Part shown: in pieces, positions 35,832-45,325 of the stretch
How the letters are laid out: each line of letters begins with the position of its first letter
Position numbering within the stretch: position 1 is the first letter of the stretch
Assembly: GCF_003023845.1 (NCBI RefSeq)
Contig: NZ_PYFT01000001.1
Location: 1,550,001 to 1,614,000, forward strand
DNA from: Adhaeribacter arboris
Lineage (GTDB): Bacteria; Bacteroidota; Bacteroidia; Cytophagales; Hymenobacteraceae
DNA length: 64,000 bases
Direction: 5' to 3'
Made by a program: the position numbers and the translations under genes
Notes under the pieces: model-generated
Seen by the model: only the letters and a program-made list of their open reading frames with translations
Databases searched by the model: none
What the model was told of the DNA's origin: nothing

Positions 35832-35859
35832 AAATTAACTATTAAAAGTAATCCTTTTT

Positions 35860-35899
35860 AAAACTTGGGACAGCTTGTTTAAAAGCTGTCCCAAGTTTT
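35860..35899. terminator. Strong bidirectional terminator
   Basis: AAAACTTGGGACAGCTT and AAGCTGTCCCAAGTTTT pair perfectly over 17 bases around a short loop. It lies between the convergent Nei-like gene and the small acidic gene. Confidence 0.85.
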
Positions 35900-35971
35900 A
35901 AATCTAAAATTGTTTCTTAGCCTAGTAACAGGGCTACTTGTTCCAGTTAGGACAACTTTATTTTAAGCGGT

Positions 35972-36202
35972 TTACGCGCCACCCACTTTCTCCTGATCCG
36001 GTAATTCGTTGTAACCAGTCATTTCTTCTTTCGTGGTTTCCGTATTAGGGGTATATTCTTGTTCTTCTTTTTGGGCGTCCGGAGTACTGGCTTCTTCGGC
36101 GTTTTCTGCCTGGTTAGCCTCGGTACCACCCGTTACATTTTCACCTTCTTTCTCCACGTCTGGGGCCGGTATGTTATCGGTTTCTTGCGGGTTTGTGCTC
36201 AT
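35972..36202 (-). CDS. Small acidic, disordered hypothetical protein
   Basis: The 76-residue protein is rich in Glu, Asn, Thr and Pro with almost no hydrophobic residues (pattern such as ENVTGGTEANQAENAEEAS), so it is likely unstructured. No signal peptide, cysteine or known motif is seen. The ATG is well placed, codon use is ordinary, and a terminator lies downstream, so I take it as real. Function unknown; stress-associated disordered proteins look like this. Confidence 0.55.
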   Translation of the reverse strand: MSTNPQETDNIPAPDVEKEGENVTGGTEANQAENAEEASTPDAQKEEQEYTPNTETTKEEMTGYNELPDQEKVGGA

Positions 36203-36508
36203 AGTTTTAAGTGTAGTTTAATTCTTTTATGGATATATAAGCGTAAACGGCACTTTAAGGTTTTCGTAAAGCAGGCAAATACTTTAGAATAAGTAGCCTT
36301 TAAAAAGTTTATCCGTAAAAATGAAGCTACAGTCAAAATTAAAGTTATTGTACAATTCTAATTTAAGCAGAGCAACTAAGCAAGGTGAATAACAAAATAT
36401 AACAATTGCACATTTCTTCTCAGTAGATAATAAAAGCATTTATTACTTTTACAGTATCAAAACACAAACAAGAGATTAATTCCTAAACAAATAAAACAAA
36501 ATCAATCC
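36203..36508. other. Non-coding gap between two small divergent genes
   Basis: The stretch is AT-rich with several A-runs. No gene or strong hairpin is visible. A weak -7-like word (TACTTTTA) occurs about 55-60 bases before the next gene. Confidence 0.4.
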
Positions 36509-36790
36509 ATGAAGAAATTAATACGAAAAGTTATTAACCCTTTTTTACCTTCTTACGAAGTAGTATGCACCAACTACCAACTAATTCCTGGTATGCCAGT
36601 TAATAAAAATCAATCTCGTCATTCTTTCGGAAAAGGTGCTTCGCAGGAAGCGGCGGCCTTTTACAGCAAAGTAATTTCGTCGGATTTAACAAAAATGATG
36701 GCTCCCGTAGAAATTGAATTAACCAAAAGAGGCAAGACTATTCAACAAGCCAAATTTGGGCCGGTTGAAAATTTCAAAAGAGCCGCTTAG
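36509..36790 (+). CDS. Small basic hypothetical protein
   Basis: The 93-residue protein begins MKKLIRKVINPFLPSYEVVC, is basic and has no membrane segment. A stretch with SFGKGASQEAAAFYSKV may form a helix. I recognise no family, but the gene has an ordinary ATG, good codon pattern and a strong terminator right after it, so it is probably expressed. The neighbours, an acidic disordered protein and a GH2 enzyme, give no functional hint. Confidence 0.6.
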   Translation: MKKLIRKVINPFLPSYEVVCTNYQLIPGMPVNKNQSRHSFGKGASQEAAAFYSKVISSDLTKMMAPVEIELTKRGKTIQQAKFGPVENFKRAA

Positions 36791-36821
36791 TACTTTTCGT
36801 AAAAATTAATCAATCCAATCT

Positions 36822-36859
36822 AACCCTTCCGTTTCCGGCTAAACCGGAACGGAAGGGTT
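36822..36859 (+). terminator. Rho-independent terminator after the small basic gene
   Basis: AACCCTTCCGTTTCCGG pairs with CCGGAACGGAAGGGTT (one-base bulge), followed by TATTATTTTAC. It sits 32 bases after the stop. Confidence 0.85.
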
Positions 36860-37046
36860 TATTATTTTACCCGCTTTTAGTTATTGTTTTTTCTCTTCTG
36901 TAATTTAATAATTACAAGAATACGTATACCCATTCCGGCACTTTTGCGTTTTTTAACATTATAAAAATATGGCAAAAACAACAACCACAAATATTTATTT
37001 TTGCGTGGTTAGTATTCGGAAACGAGTAATACTTTAAATAAATTAA

Positions 37047-38870
37047 TCAGGAAGAGGCTAAAAGTCCCGGTGGAACAGTTAACGCACCGGTATGGGCATC
37101 AATTAAACCATTCCGTTCGTCTTCAATGTTGGTCGCTTGGGTATACACATCGCCGGCAATGGGCCGCTGCCGTAGTTCGTGTTTAAATTGCCGGATTCGT
37201 TGGGTTCGCTCCTCGGCATCTTTAGGTCCGCCATAATCCGGAAAACCAAATCCGCCCCATTCACTCACGATTAAAGGTACTTGCCGACGGTAAAAAAACG
37301 GATCGCCCACCACCAGTGGAAAGGCAGCTACGCCTTCTATTTCACCGTTTATCAACCGATCCAACAATTCCTGCCAATGATCCAGATTTGGCGTGTACAA
37401 ATGAGCCGTAAGCAAGTCTGATTTTAGTTTGCCTTCCCAGGAAATATGGTGCCAGCCATCATTATCTACCACTAAATACTGCGGATGTTTAATCAGCATA
37501 TAATGATACATATCCACAATGTATTGCCGGGTTTCGGGATTAGTGGCAATATCCTGCGCTCCCCAATCTTCGTTGTACAAACTCCAGATAATAACCGAAG
37601 GATTGGTCTCCAGTAGCGCTAACATCCGGATTAGTTCAGCCCGGTGGTTTTGCCGGCTGAGTGCCGTGGAACTATGCGGACTCGGTACTTCGACCCACAA
37701 GAGTAAACCAATTTCGTCGGCCAAATTATAAATGCGAGGATCCACTCCGGCAATATGTACCCGCACTAGGTTACAACCCAAGGCTTTCATGGCGTAAAAG
37801 TGCCGCTGCATTTCTTCGTAAGTTGCCGTACCGGGTTGATACAAAATGCCATCCAGATATATTTGCTGATTATTTAAATAAACGTAGCGGCCCCGGGCTT
37901 CAATTTTTCTTAAGCCGAACTGCGCTTCAATTTCCGCTATGTATCCATTCGGATCAATGAGCTGCGCCGTTACACAATACAGATTAGGCGTTTCCGGCGA
38001 CCATAATTTAGCATCCGGCACTTCTACCACTAGACGTTGTTCTTTTTGGCCCGCTTCTAGGGATAATACAAAGTCAGAAGTGGCGAGTGGTTCCGCTTCT
38101 TTATTTTGCGAGTACACTTTCAACCGGATCGTATACTTTCCGGGATCGTGGATGCGGGTAGTTAAGTTAAACCGGACCAGGTAATCTTCCACTACACTTA
38201 TTACCCCAATGCGCGATCGTAACCGGTTGCGCTCCACGGTTTCCATCCAAACACTGCGAACGGCCCCCGTATTGGTTTGGTACCAGATTCCCCCGCGCTT
38301 GTAAACGTGCGACTCTTGCTTTCCGCGGGGAATTTCGGCATCCATGGTATCGGCAATGCGCACGTTGAGCCGGTTAACGGGTAGTAAATCCTCTTCTTCA
38401 ATTTCGTAGGAAAAAGAAGAATATTCCCCGTAATGTACTTCTTCGCCTTCAATGGTACGCAATAAACGGCCATTCAGCCAAACCCGCGTTTCGTAACCAC
38501 AGGCTCCAAAGGTAAGCTGAAACATAGAAGGGGTTGGATCGCCGTTGTGCTCCGGCCGGGGAAATTCCCGTTCGTACCAAACTACTACTTTATCCTGCCA
38601 GGTAACCGGATCTTTTAACCCTTTCGCCGCGGCTAAGTGCATTTCTACACTGCCGGGCCAATGGGCGGTGGTAGTGCAATGCTGCCCCAGGTGCCACTCT
38701 TCGCTTAAGCCTTTATCCTCGGGGTCGTAACAAAATTTCCATTCTCCGTCGAGCAGTAAGTAAGTATTCGGGCGTAATACCACGCGGGGCAAAGGGTTCT
38801 TAAATTCTTCCGGAGCAGGTGCCGCGGTAGTACTTTTCGTTATCCCTAAATTAGGGCTGGGAACAGACAT
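37047..38870 (-). CDS. Glycoside hydrolase family 2 enzyme, cytoplasmic
   Basis: The 607-residue protein has no signal peptide. The layout is a sugar-binding sandwich (about 35-215), an immunoglobulin-like domain (about 216-330) and a TIM barrel (about 335-607). The acid/base glutamate is Glu434 (SLYNEDWG) and the nucleophile Glu537 (VSEWGG). Length is close to beta-glucuronidases, but the C-terminal NxK motif that recognises glucuronate is not seen, so beta-galactosidase, mannosidase or another activity is as likely. It is a single gene; the substrate is open. Confidence 0.87.
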   Translation of the reverse strand: MSVPSPNLGITKSTTAAPAPEEFKNPLPRVVLRPNTYLLLDGEWKFCYDPEDKGLSEEWHLGQHCTTTAHWPGSVEMHLAAAKGLKDPVTWQDKVVVWYEREFPRPEHNGDPTPSMFQLTFGACGYETRVWLNGRLLRTIEGEEVHYGEYSSFSYEIEEEDLLPVNRLNVRIADTMDAEIPRGKQESHVYKRGGIWYQTNTGAVRSVWMETVERNRLRSRIGVISVVEDYLVRFNLTTRIHDPGKYTIRLKVYSQNKEAEPLATSDFVLSLEAGQKEQRLVVEVPDAKLWSPETPNLYCVTAQLIDPNGYIAEIEAQFGLRKIEARGRYVYLNNQQIYLDGILYQPGTATYEEMQRHFYAMKALGCNLVRVHIAGVDPRIYNLADEIGLLLWVEVPSPHSSTALSRQNHRAELIRMLALLETNPSVIIWSLYNEDWGAQDIATNPETRQYIVDMYHYMLIKHPQYLVVDNDGWHHISWEGKLKSDLLTAHLYTPNLDHWQELLDRLINGEIEGVAAFPLVVGDPFFYRRQVPLIVSEWGGFGFPDYGGPKDAEERTQRIRQFKHELRQRPIAGDVYTQATNIEDERNGLIDAHTGALTVPPGLLASS

Positions 38871-39059
38871 AGGCGATTTAGTTTTACATACATTACGAAC
38901 AAGTGCTACTCGCGGATATTAATTTTTTGGTCGCTTTTATTTATTGTAAGGTATTCTAATAACCTAACTTACTATTTCTGCTTCTCTTAAATAAATCCTA
39001 AAGTACTAATTAAATAACGTTCGAGATTTAGTTTGGTATAGGTCTACTTGTACAAACAA

Positions 39060-39086
39060 AAAAGGATGACCATTGGCCATCCTTCT
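39060..39086 (-). terminator. Terminator after msrB
   Basis: On the minus strand AAGGATGGCC and GGTCATCCTT form a stem with a short AAT loop region followed by TTTTTTGTTTG. It starts 18 bases after the msrB stop. Confidence 0.75.
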
Positions 39087-39103
39087 TACATCAACTTTCA
39101 GTA

Positions 39104-39490
39104 TTATTGTTGTTCCGGAATAAAATTCATGGATATAGAATTGACGCAATGCCGGGTATTTTTAGGTGTAAACCGCTCTCCTTCGAACACGTGACCCAAA
39201 TGAGCTTGGCAATTCGCGCAAACGATTTCTTCGCGGTAACCATCTGCATCCAGCACCCGTTCTACGGCTCCAGGTATTTCATCGTCGAAGCTGGGCCAGC
39301 CGCAATGGGAATCGAACTTATCCGCAGAGCGGTAGAGCGGGGCATTGCAGCGGCGGCAGATGTACGTACCCGGTTGCTTGTTTTTGTTATACTTACCGGT
39401 AAACGGCATTTCGGTACCTTTGTACACAATAACGCGTTCTTCTTCGGGAGTTAGCTTATTATAATTAGTTGTTTTTTCCGGATTATTCAT
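39104..39490 (-). CDS. msrB: Peptide-methionine (R)-S-oxide reductase
   Basis: The 128-residue protein repairs methionine-R-sulfoxide in oxidised proteins. The catalytic Cys115 is in [11 protein letters not shown], the likely resolving cysteine is Cys63 (SHCGWPSF), and a structural zinc is bound by Cys45/Cys48 and Cys91/Cys94. Length is that of a stand-alone MsrB, with no MsrA fusion and no signal peptide. It probably receives electrons from cytoplasmic thioredoxin. A TlpA-like thioredoxin protein is divergent on the other strand, but it acts outside the cytoplasm, so a direct link is not implied. Confidence 0.93.
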   Translation of the reverse strand: MNNPEKTTNYNKLTPEEERVIVYKGTEMPFTGKYNKNKQPGTYICRRCNAPLYRSADKFDSHCGWPSFDDEIPGAVERVLDADGYREEIVCANCQAHLGHVFEGERFTPKNTRHCVNSISMNFIPEQQ

Positions 39491-39779
39491 GATCGGTTTA
39501 GTTAAGGGTAGTATATATTCATAACTAATTTAAGTTGTCTTTGGTTTGCGAATTAACTTATCGGATAAAATATGTTATCGTAATTAATTAGAAGTACAGG
39601 TTTAATAATGAAAGTTTAAACAAAAGTTAAATAATCTTACCCAACTATTTTGAGAAAACCAGCTAATTTCATATTTACTTAATTCTATATTTTCTAAGAA
39701 AACCTACTTAAAACCAAAAAATTACTAACCAAAATCGATAGTATAGGTAAACATTACAAAAAATCAACTGTTTCTTTTG
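39491..39779. other. Non-coding gap between divergent msrB and the TlpA-like gene
   Basis: The gap is very AT-rich. Apart from the -7 element at its right end I see no structure and no further gene. Confidence 0.45.
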
Positions 39780-39787
39780 TAATTTTG
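39780..39787 (+). promoter_or_regulatory. Bacteroidota -7 element of the TlpA-like gene
   Basis: TAATTTTG fits TAnnTTTG and lies 44 bases before the start codon. No clear -33 TTTG is seen upstream. Confidence 0.45.
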
Positions 39788-39831
39788 TCTGAAAGCAGGT
39801 TGTTTTTCAACGTTTTACTTAATTACTGTAT

Positions 39832-41091
39832 ATGAAATTATTTTCTGTTTCTATATTCCTCCGGAGCTTTGTATTGGTGGCGAGTTTATTTTTCGCTCTG
39901 AGTTGTAAAAGAGAGCCTAAAGAATTAAAATCGGGTATGTGGCGCGGGGTGCTTACCGTATCGAACCAGGAACTTCCTTTTTTGATGCAAGTTGCCAAAC
40001 AGGACAACGGTAAAACGGTAGCTTATTTAATTAATGGCGAAGAAAAAATTCTGCTCGACGAAATTTCTATAACCGGCGATTCAATTAAAATACTGCTCCA
40101 TATTTTTGATGCGGACCTAAAAGCCCACATTGATGACCAGCAGGATGGCTTGAAAGGCAAATGGATTCGGTATAATTTAAAGGAGCCCTACGCCGTACCA
40201 TTTAGCGCGAAATTAGGGCAAGATTATCGTTTCTCCGAAAAACCCAGTCCGGCTACTTTTAACTATACCGGCAAATGGGATGTACTTTTTAAATACAGTG
40301 ATGGAACCGAAGAAAAAGTTGTGGGGATATTTGAACAGCAAGGCAACAAACTAAAAGGCACTTTTTTGAGTACTACCGGCGATTACCGTTACCTGGACGG
40401 CGAAGTAAACAAAGAAGAATTAAGCCTTTCTACTTTCGATGGCTCGCACGCGTATTTATTTAAGGCCAAACCCAATGGGGAAGGTACGAATAATATTAAA
40501 GGCGATTATTGGGCGGGTAAATCCGGTTACGCTTCCTGGACGGGAGTGCGCAACGAAAAGGCGGTATTGCCTGCTGCCGACACCTTAACGTATTTGAAAA
40601 AAGGCTACAGCAAGATGAGTTTTTCTTTCCCCAATTTGAGCGGGGAGAAAATATCGCTCAATGACGAAAAATACCGCAATAAAGTAGTAGTGGTGCAATT
40701 ATTAGGTTCTTGGTGCCCCAACTGCATGGACGAAACTAAATTTTTGGCTCCTTATTACGAAAAAAATAAAAATCGCGGAGTGGAAATTATAGGCTTAGCT
40801 TATGAGCAAAGCCCGGAGTTTAACCAAGCCAAAGTGCGGGTAGAAAGAATGCGTGACCGCCTGGAGGTGGGCTACGATTTACTCATTGCCGGCACCCGCG
40901 ACAAAGAAGCCGCCGCCAAAACTTTACCCATGCTTAATCACGTTCTAGGTTTCCCGACCACTATTTTTATCGATAAAAAAGGGGATGTCCGGAAAATTCA
41001 CACGGGTTTTTCTGGGCCGGGTACAGGTAAATACTACGAAGAATTTGTGCAGGATTTTAACCAGACAATCGATAAGTTGGTAAAAGAATAG
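39832..41091 (+). CDS. TlpA-family thioredoxin-like lipoprotein
   Basis: The 419-residue protein has a lipobox (FFALSCKRE, Cys near residue 25), so it is membrane-anchored in the periplasm. The N-terminal half (about 35-250) is a beta-rich domain of unknown role with two similar beta segments. The C-terminal third is a thioredoxin fold with the redox motif SWCPNCMDE (Cys295, Cys298) and the cis-Pro stretch GFPTTIFID. Similar proteins reduce or transfer disulfides in the periplasm, or handle cytochrome c maturation. A promoter lies just ahead. Confidence 0.82.
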   Translation: MKLFSVSIFLRSFVLVASLFFALSCKREPKELKSGMWRGVLTVSNQELPFLMQVAKQDNGKTVAYLINGEEKILLDEISITGDSIKILLHIFDADLKAHIDDQQDGLKGKWIRYNLKEPYAVPFSAKLGQDYRFSEKPSPATFNYTGKWDVLFKYSDGTEEKVVGIFEQQGNKLKGTFLSTTGDYRYLDGEVNKEELSLSTFDGSHAYLFKAKPNGEGTNNIKGDYWAGKSGYASWTGVRNEKAVLPAADTLTYLKKGYSKMSFSFPNLSGEKISLNDEKYRNKVVVVQLLGSWCPNCMDETKFLAPYYEKNKNRGVEIIGLAYEQSPEFNQAKVRVERMRDRLEVGYDLLIAGTRDKEAAAKTLPMLNHVLGFPTTIFIDKKGDVRKIHTGFSGPGTGKYYEEFVQDFNQTIDKLVKE

Positions 41092-41163
41092 CATTTTTTA
41101 AATTTGCCATTAAACAGTGTATTACATTCCGTTTTTTAGTACACGTAAACTTTCGTTACCCGT

Positions 41164-42264
41164 TTGGCAACTACAACTGCTGTTTCTCCCGTTAAAAACA
41201 TTTATTTTCCGGCACTTACCGGCATTCGGGCAATAGCGGCTTACCTGGTTTTTAGCGGCCACGTTGATTTAGGAAAATCTATCCTCTCACCGGATTTATT
41301 TTTAGCTGTAAAAATGGCCGGGCATTCCAGCCTGGCCGTTTTTTACGTGCTAAGTAGCTTTGTAATTACAACCCGCTACTCCGAAATACTTACTTTCGCG
41401 AAGCACAGTTTTTTACCTTTTTACTTGAAACGTTTTGCACGGATTTATCCGGCTTTTTTTATTTTAACTTTAATAATATTATGCTGGCAAAAAGATTTTA
41501 ACGGCTGGCATTGGTTTTTAAATCTTACTTTTCTGAAAGGATATTTTATCCAAGAAAAATTTACCGGTATTGGACAAGCCTGGTCGATTTCGGTGGAAGA
41601 ATTTTTTTATTTACTCGCGCCGCTGCTTTTTATAGGCTTTCGGAAATATTCCTGGCAAACCATTATTAGTTTGTATGCCATTGGCTTAGCTATAGTTTAC
41701 CTGGCCCAGTTACTAGGAAGCAAATCTTTTATGCCAAATCCGGAATTTATGCTGGAGTATACTTTTTTTGGGCGTTGTTTTGAATTTTATTGCGGGTACT
41801 GGCTGGCTAAATATTATAAAAACCAACGCTTGAATGGAGTACCTGCTTTTAAATATTTTACTTTATCGGGGTTGATTTTATTAGGTGTTTGTTTAATTTT
41901 AATAACGTTTGCGGCGGGCAAGCATTTTCTACTTTTTAATAGCTTACCCGTTTCCATACTCCTGAATAACTTCTTACTCCCCCCGGCCATTGTAGTGTTT
42001 TTTTACGGCTTACTTACCGAAAGCACTTTCATTAACCAGGTATTGGGCAGCCGGCTTTTTCAAATTCTAGGCCGCCAATCTTACGCCTTCGCGCTGCTGC
42101 ACGCCGGGTTATTTTACGAATTTTTGTACTTTCATGTAAGCCCGAACAAGTTTGTTATTTTTCTGTTGCTCAACTTACTGGCAGCGGGTATGTATTACTT
42201 CGTAGAAGCTCCGATTTACCATTCGGTAAAACAAAAAATGCGGCTTACATTAATGAACAAGTAG
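41164..42264 (+). CDS. Membrane acyltransferase (OafA/YrhL type)
   Basis: The 366-residue inner-membrane protein has about ten hydrophobic segments. The family motif is seen near the start (PALTGIRAIAAYLVFSGHVD, with the catalytic-type His), followed by FYLKRFARIYPAFF and QAWSISVEEFFYLLAP, the latter the second conserved motif. Such enzymes acetylate or acylate surface sugars. The start is a TTG at 41164; the first ATG downstream would cut into the first motif. It follows the TlpA-like gene by 72 bases and converges on the polyprenyl synthase gene. Confidence 0.87.
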   Translation: MATTTAVSPVKNIYFPALTGIRAIAAYLVFSGHVDLGKSILSPDLFLAVKMAGHSSLAVFYVLSSFVITTRYSEILTFAKHSFLPFYLKRFARIYPAFFILTLIILCWQKDFNGWHWFLNLTFLKGYFIQEKFTGIGQAWSISVEEFFYLLAPLLFIGFRKYSWQTIISLYAIGLAIVYLAQLLGSKSFMPNPEFMLEYTFFGRCFEFYCGYWLAKYYKNQRLNGVPAFKYFTLSGLILLGVCLILITFAAGKHFLLFNSLPVSILLNNFLLPPAIVVFFYGLLTESTFINQVLGSRLFQILGRQSYAFALLHAGLFYEFLYFHVSPNKFVIFLLLNLLAAGMYYFVEAPIYHSVKQKMRLTLMNK

Positions 42265-42329
42265 TTGATTTTGTAAAATATCAAAGTATTAAGTCCGAAC
42301 CATCAGAAATCTTAAGTTGTATTTTTGAG

Positions 42330-42342
42330 GTCTGTGGACTAT
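42330..42342 (+). repeat. 13-base word GTCTGTGGACTAT
   Basis: Identical to 52157-52169 and to the reverse complement of 28733-28745. It lies in the short gap between the convergent acyltransferase and polyprenyl synthase genes. Confidence 0.5.
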
Positions 42343-42359
42343 GGAACTCCAACTCTGGC

Positions 42360-43337
42360 TTATTTATCGCGTTCAATTGTGAACCGGATCAGCTGTTCGA
42401 GCGAAGTACGGGAAGGCGAAGGTTCGAAGGTGTGCAGAATTTCCAAGGCTTCGTTGGCAAACCGGTGCATGAGTGCAATAGCGTATTCCAGCCCTCCGGA
42501 ATTTTTTACAAAATCAATTACCTTGGCTACTACCTGGTTTTTGCCGTTGTTATTTTTAACGTTATAAATCATTTGCCGCTTCGTAAGCCAGCTTGCCTGC
42601 TGCAACGCATAAATGAGGGGCAGGGTCATTTTTTTTTCTTTAATATCAATCCCTACTGGTTTACCAATTTCAGCGGTACCATAATCAAATAAATCATCTT
42701 TAATCTGAAAGGCAATACCCACTTTTTCGCCGAATAAACGGGCTTTCTCAATGTGAGCCAAATCGGCACCGGCCGAGGCCGCTCCTACTGCGCAGCAGGA
42801 TGCAATAAGAGAAGCCGTTTTTTGCCGGATAATATCAAAATAAACTTCTTCGGTAATATCCAGGCGACGGGCTTTTTCAATTTGCAGTAATTCGCCTTCG
42901 CTCATTTCGCGGACGGCGTTGGATACAATCTTTAACAAATCAAAATCATTATTATGCAGCGAAAGCAAAAGTCCTTTTGAAAGCAGATAATCGCCCACTA
43001 ATACAGCTATTTTATTTTTCCAGAGAGCATTTACTGAGAAAAATCCCCGGCGGTAATTAGCATCATCTACTACATCGTCGTGCACCAGGGTAGCGGTATG
43101 CAGTAGTTCAATGAGGGCGGCGCCGCGGTAGGTAGCATCGGAAATGCCGCCGGCAAACAAGTTAGCCGAAAAGAAAACGAACATTGGCCGCATTTGCTTG
43201 CCTTTTCGTTTTACAATGTAGCTCATTATCTTATCGAGCAATAACACTTTAGAACGCATCGATTGGCGAAATTTTGTTTCAAATTCGCGCATTTCCACTG
43301 CGATCGGGGCTTGTATCTCGTCTAAGGTTATATTCAT
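42360..43337 (-). CDS. Polyprenyl (long-chain) diphosphate synthase
   Basis: The 325-residue protein extends isoprenoid chains in the cytoplasm, most likely for menaquinone side chains or cell-wall lipid carriers. The first aspartate-rich motif DDVVDD is at residues 87-92 and the second at 214-218 (DDLFD). GKQMRPMF, near residues 46-53, binds the diphosphate. Product length depends on residues before the first motif; no call is made here. It is a single gene whose leader lies in the 280-base gap to 43615. Confidence 0.9.
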   Translation of the reverse strand: MNITLDEIQAPIAVEMREFETKFRQSMRSKVLLLDKIMSYIVKRKGKQMRPMFVFFSANLFAGGISDATYRGAALIELLHTATLVHDDVVDDANYRRGFFSVNALWKNKIAVLVGDYLLSKGLLLSLHNNDFDLLKIVSNAVREMSEGELLQIEKARRLDITEEVYFDIIRQKTASLIASCCAVGAASAGADLAHIEKARLFGEKVGIAFQIKDDLFDYGTAEIGKPVGIDIKEKKMTLPLIYALQQASWLTKRQMIYNVKNNNGKNQVVAKVIDFVKNSGGLEYAIALMHRFANEALEILHTFEPSPSRTSLEQLIRFTIERDK

Positions 43338-43568
43338 TTTGCAGGCGGCACAATATTACAATGCCCACTTATTGAATCCAAGTATCTGAAGGCAAAATAT
43401 CAAAACGGAAAGTTCTTCTAAGGAATAGGAGAAAATGAATGGCAAGTATATTATAGCCAGCAAAACGTTTTTAGTATTTTACTTCCCGAAACAATTTTAA
43501 TAATATGCTGCCTCCCCTTACTTGTTTTTAATGAAGATTTCTGGAAGGTGTAAAAAATATATTTGCAT

Positions 43569-43598
43569 AAAAAAAGCCTCCGGTTGGAGGCCTTTTTA
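43569..43598 (-). terminator. Terminator after the sorbosone-dehydrogenase-like gene
   Basis: On the minus strand, GGCCTCCAACCGGAGGC forms a hairpin followed by a T-run (TTTTTTTATG). It starts 17 bases after the stop at 43616. Confidence 0.85.
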
Positions 43599-43615
43599 TG
43601 AATGAAATTTAAATT

Positions 43616-44977
43616 TTATTTCGGACGAACTTGCCACAGGGTGTTGGCGGCGTCATCGGCTACTAATAAAGCTCCGCTTGGCAGAACCGCTAAACCTACT
43701 GGTCGGCCATATACTTCGCTTTTATCCGCATCGGCAATAAAGCCGGTTAAAAAGCTTTCGGGCTTACCGGCAGGTTTTCCATCTTTAAACGGAACATAAA
43801 CAACTTTATAACCGGCAAATTTAGAACGGTTCCAGGAACCATGCTGACCCACAAAGGCCCCGTTGCGGTACTTCTCCGGAAATAGTTTACCGTCGTAAAA
43901 AGTAAGGCCTAAGCTAGCCGTATGGGAGCCCAGCGGAACATCAGGCACCAACGTTTTTTTCACCATTTCGGGTTGTTGTTCTTTTTCCATGCGAGGGTCC
44001 GGGTGCGGGCCCCAGTAGGCAAATGGCCAACCGTAAAAGCCGCCTTCGCGCACGCTGGTTAAATAATCGGGTACCAAATCATCGCCTAGGTTATCACGTT
44101 CGTTTACTACGGTGTATAAGGTTTTGGTACCCGGCGCCCAGTCCATACCTACGGGGTTACGCAAACCGCTGCCGAAAACCCGTTCCCCAGAGCCATCCGG
44201 GTTTATTTCCAGAATATTAGCGCGCCGTTTTTCGTTATCCAAGCCGTTTTCGGCCACATTACTGCCCGATCCTACCGAAATATAAATCTTCGAGCCATCG
44301 GCATTCGCCACTATGTTACGGGTCCAGTGATTATTGTATCCGCCGGCGGGTAGGTCCAGGATTTTCTTACCCTCACCGGTGATGTGGTCTTGCCCGGTTT
44401 TATAAGGATATTTCCAGAGGCCGTCGGTATTTGCTACGTAAAAAGCATCGTTCAAAACCAGCATGCCTAAGGGCTGGTGCAGGTCTTCCAGAAAAGTAGT
44501 ATGCACTTCTGGCTTGCCGTCTTGGTTCGTATCCCGGAATAAGGTAATACGGTTAGCGCTACCGCCGGTATTTACCTTGGTACTTTTGCCGGTGCCCACA
44601 TTTTGCACTTTTTTAAAAATACTTTCTTCGGTACTGGATTCCGCTACTAAAATATCGCCGTTGGGGGCCACGTAAATCCAGCGGGGATTGCGCAATTTTT
44701 CGGCAAATTTAGTAACCGTAAAACCAGCCGGAGCTGTGGGTGTTTTACCCGCAGGCCAACCAATTACTTTACTGTTTTTAGCCGTAGGAGGCGTGGCAAA
44801 CGGCTTAGGCAAGGTGTCGTTTTCAGCGCTGGTGGCAGTGGCCGCAGTACTATCGCTGGAAGCAGCAGAGTCGGTATTGGTAATGGATTCGGTTTTCTGG
44901 TTAGAATTGCAAGCGGTAAAAGCAAGAGCAAACAAAATACTACAAAGGTTTAACGGAAATTTTCTCATAGCAGGCAT
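43616..44977 (-). CDS. PQQ-dependent sugar/sorbosone dehydrogenase-like lipoprotein
   Basis: The 453-residue protein has a lipobox (FTACNSN, Cys near residue 22; a second ATG at 44968 is equally possible) and an Ala/Ser/Thr-rich linker, so it is anchored in the periplasm. The remainder is a six-bladed beta-propeller of the soluble glucose/sorbosone dehydrogenase type (NPRWIYVAPNGDILVAESS, RNPVGMDWAPGT, FVGQHGSWNRS), where the last contains the typical HGSWNR. Such enzymes oxidise aldoses with PQQ or act as binding propellers. Substrate and cofactor cannot be verified by eye. Confidence 0.85.
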   Translation of the reverse strand: MPAMRKFPLNLCSILFALAFTACNSNQKTESITNTDSAASSDSTAATATSAENDTLPKPFATPPTAKNSKVIGWPAGKTPTAPAGFTVTKFAEKLRNPRWIYVAPNGDILVAESSTEESIFKKVQNVGTGKSTKVNTGGSANRITLFRDTNQDGKPEVHTTFLEDLHQPLGMLVLNDAFYVANTDGLWKYPYKTGQDHITGEGKKILDLPAGGYNNHWTRNIVANADGSKIYISVGSGSNVAENGLDNEKRRANILEINPDGSGERVFGSGLRNPVGMDWAPGTKTLYTVVNERDNLGDDLVPDYLTSVREGGFYGWPFAYWGPHPDPRMEKEQQPEMVKKTLVPDVPLGSHTASLGLTFYDGKLFPEKYRNGAFVGQHGSWNRSKFAGYKVVYVPFKDGKPAGKPESFLTGFIADADKSEVYGRPVGLAVLPSGALLVADDAANTLWQVRPK

Positions 44978-45325
44978 TTAAGTTTAAATTCATAATCATT
45001 TTTTGTACAAAATAAGCTTTAGAAGTACATAGCAATATATAGCTCATTTTGTTTGAAATTAAATACGAGTAACCCGACAAGTCGTTAAAATAAATTCCCG
45101 AAGTTTTATTATTTTTTTACATCAAGCCTCTTTCCATAGCATTAATGAGGAGATTAGTATGTCTTTAAACTTATTATCCATTATTTGGCATTGATTTTTG
45201 ATTTTATTTGTAAATAGCTGTTAATAAGGTAAGGCGCTGTTAAACTCCTTAGATTAAAAATTTTTACTAATACCGATAACTCATAATTATCTTTCAGTGC
45301 TCTATCGGACAGAAAAATCCTAAAA
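44978..45325. other. Divergent non-coding gap
   Basis: The gap separates the sorbosone-dehydrogenase-like gene (minus) and the glpD-like pseudogene (plus). TATCTTTC at 45289-45296 is a one-mismatch -7 candidate for the latter. No other structure seen. Confidence 0.4.
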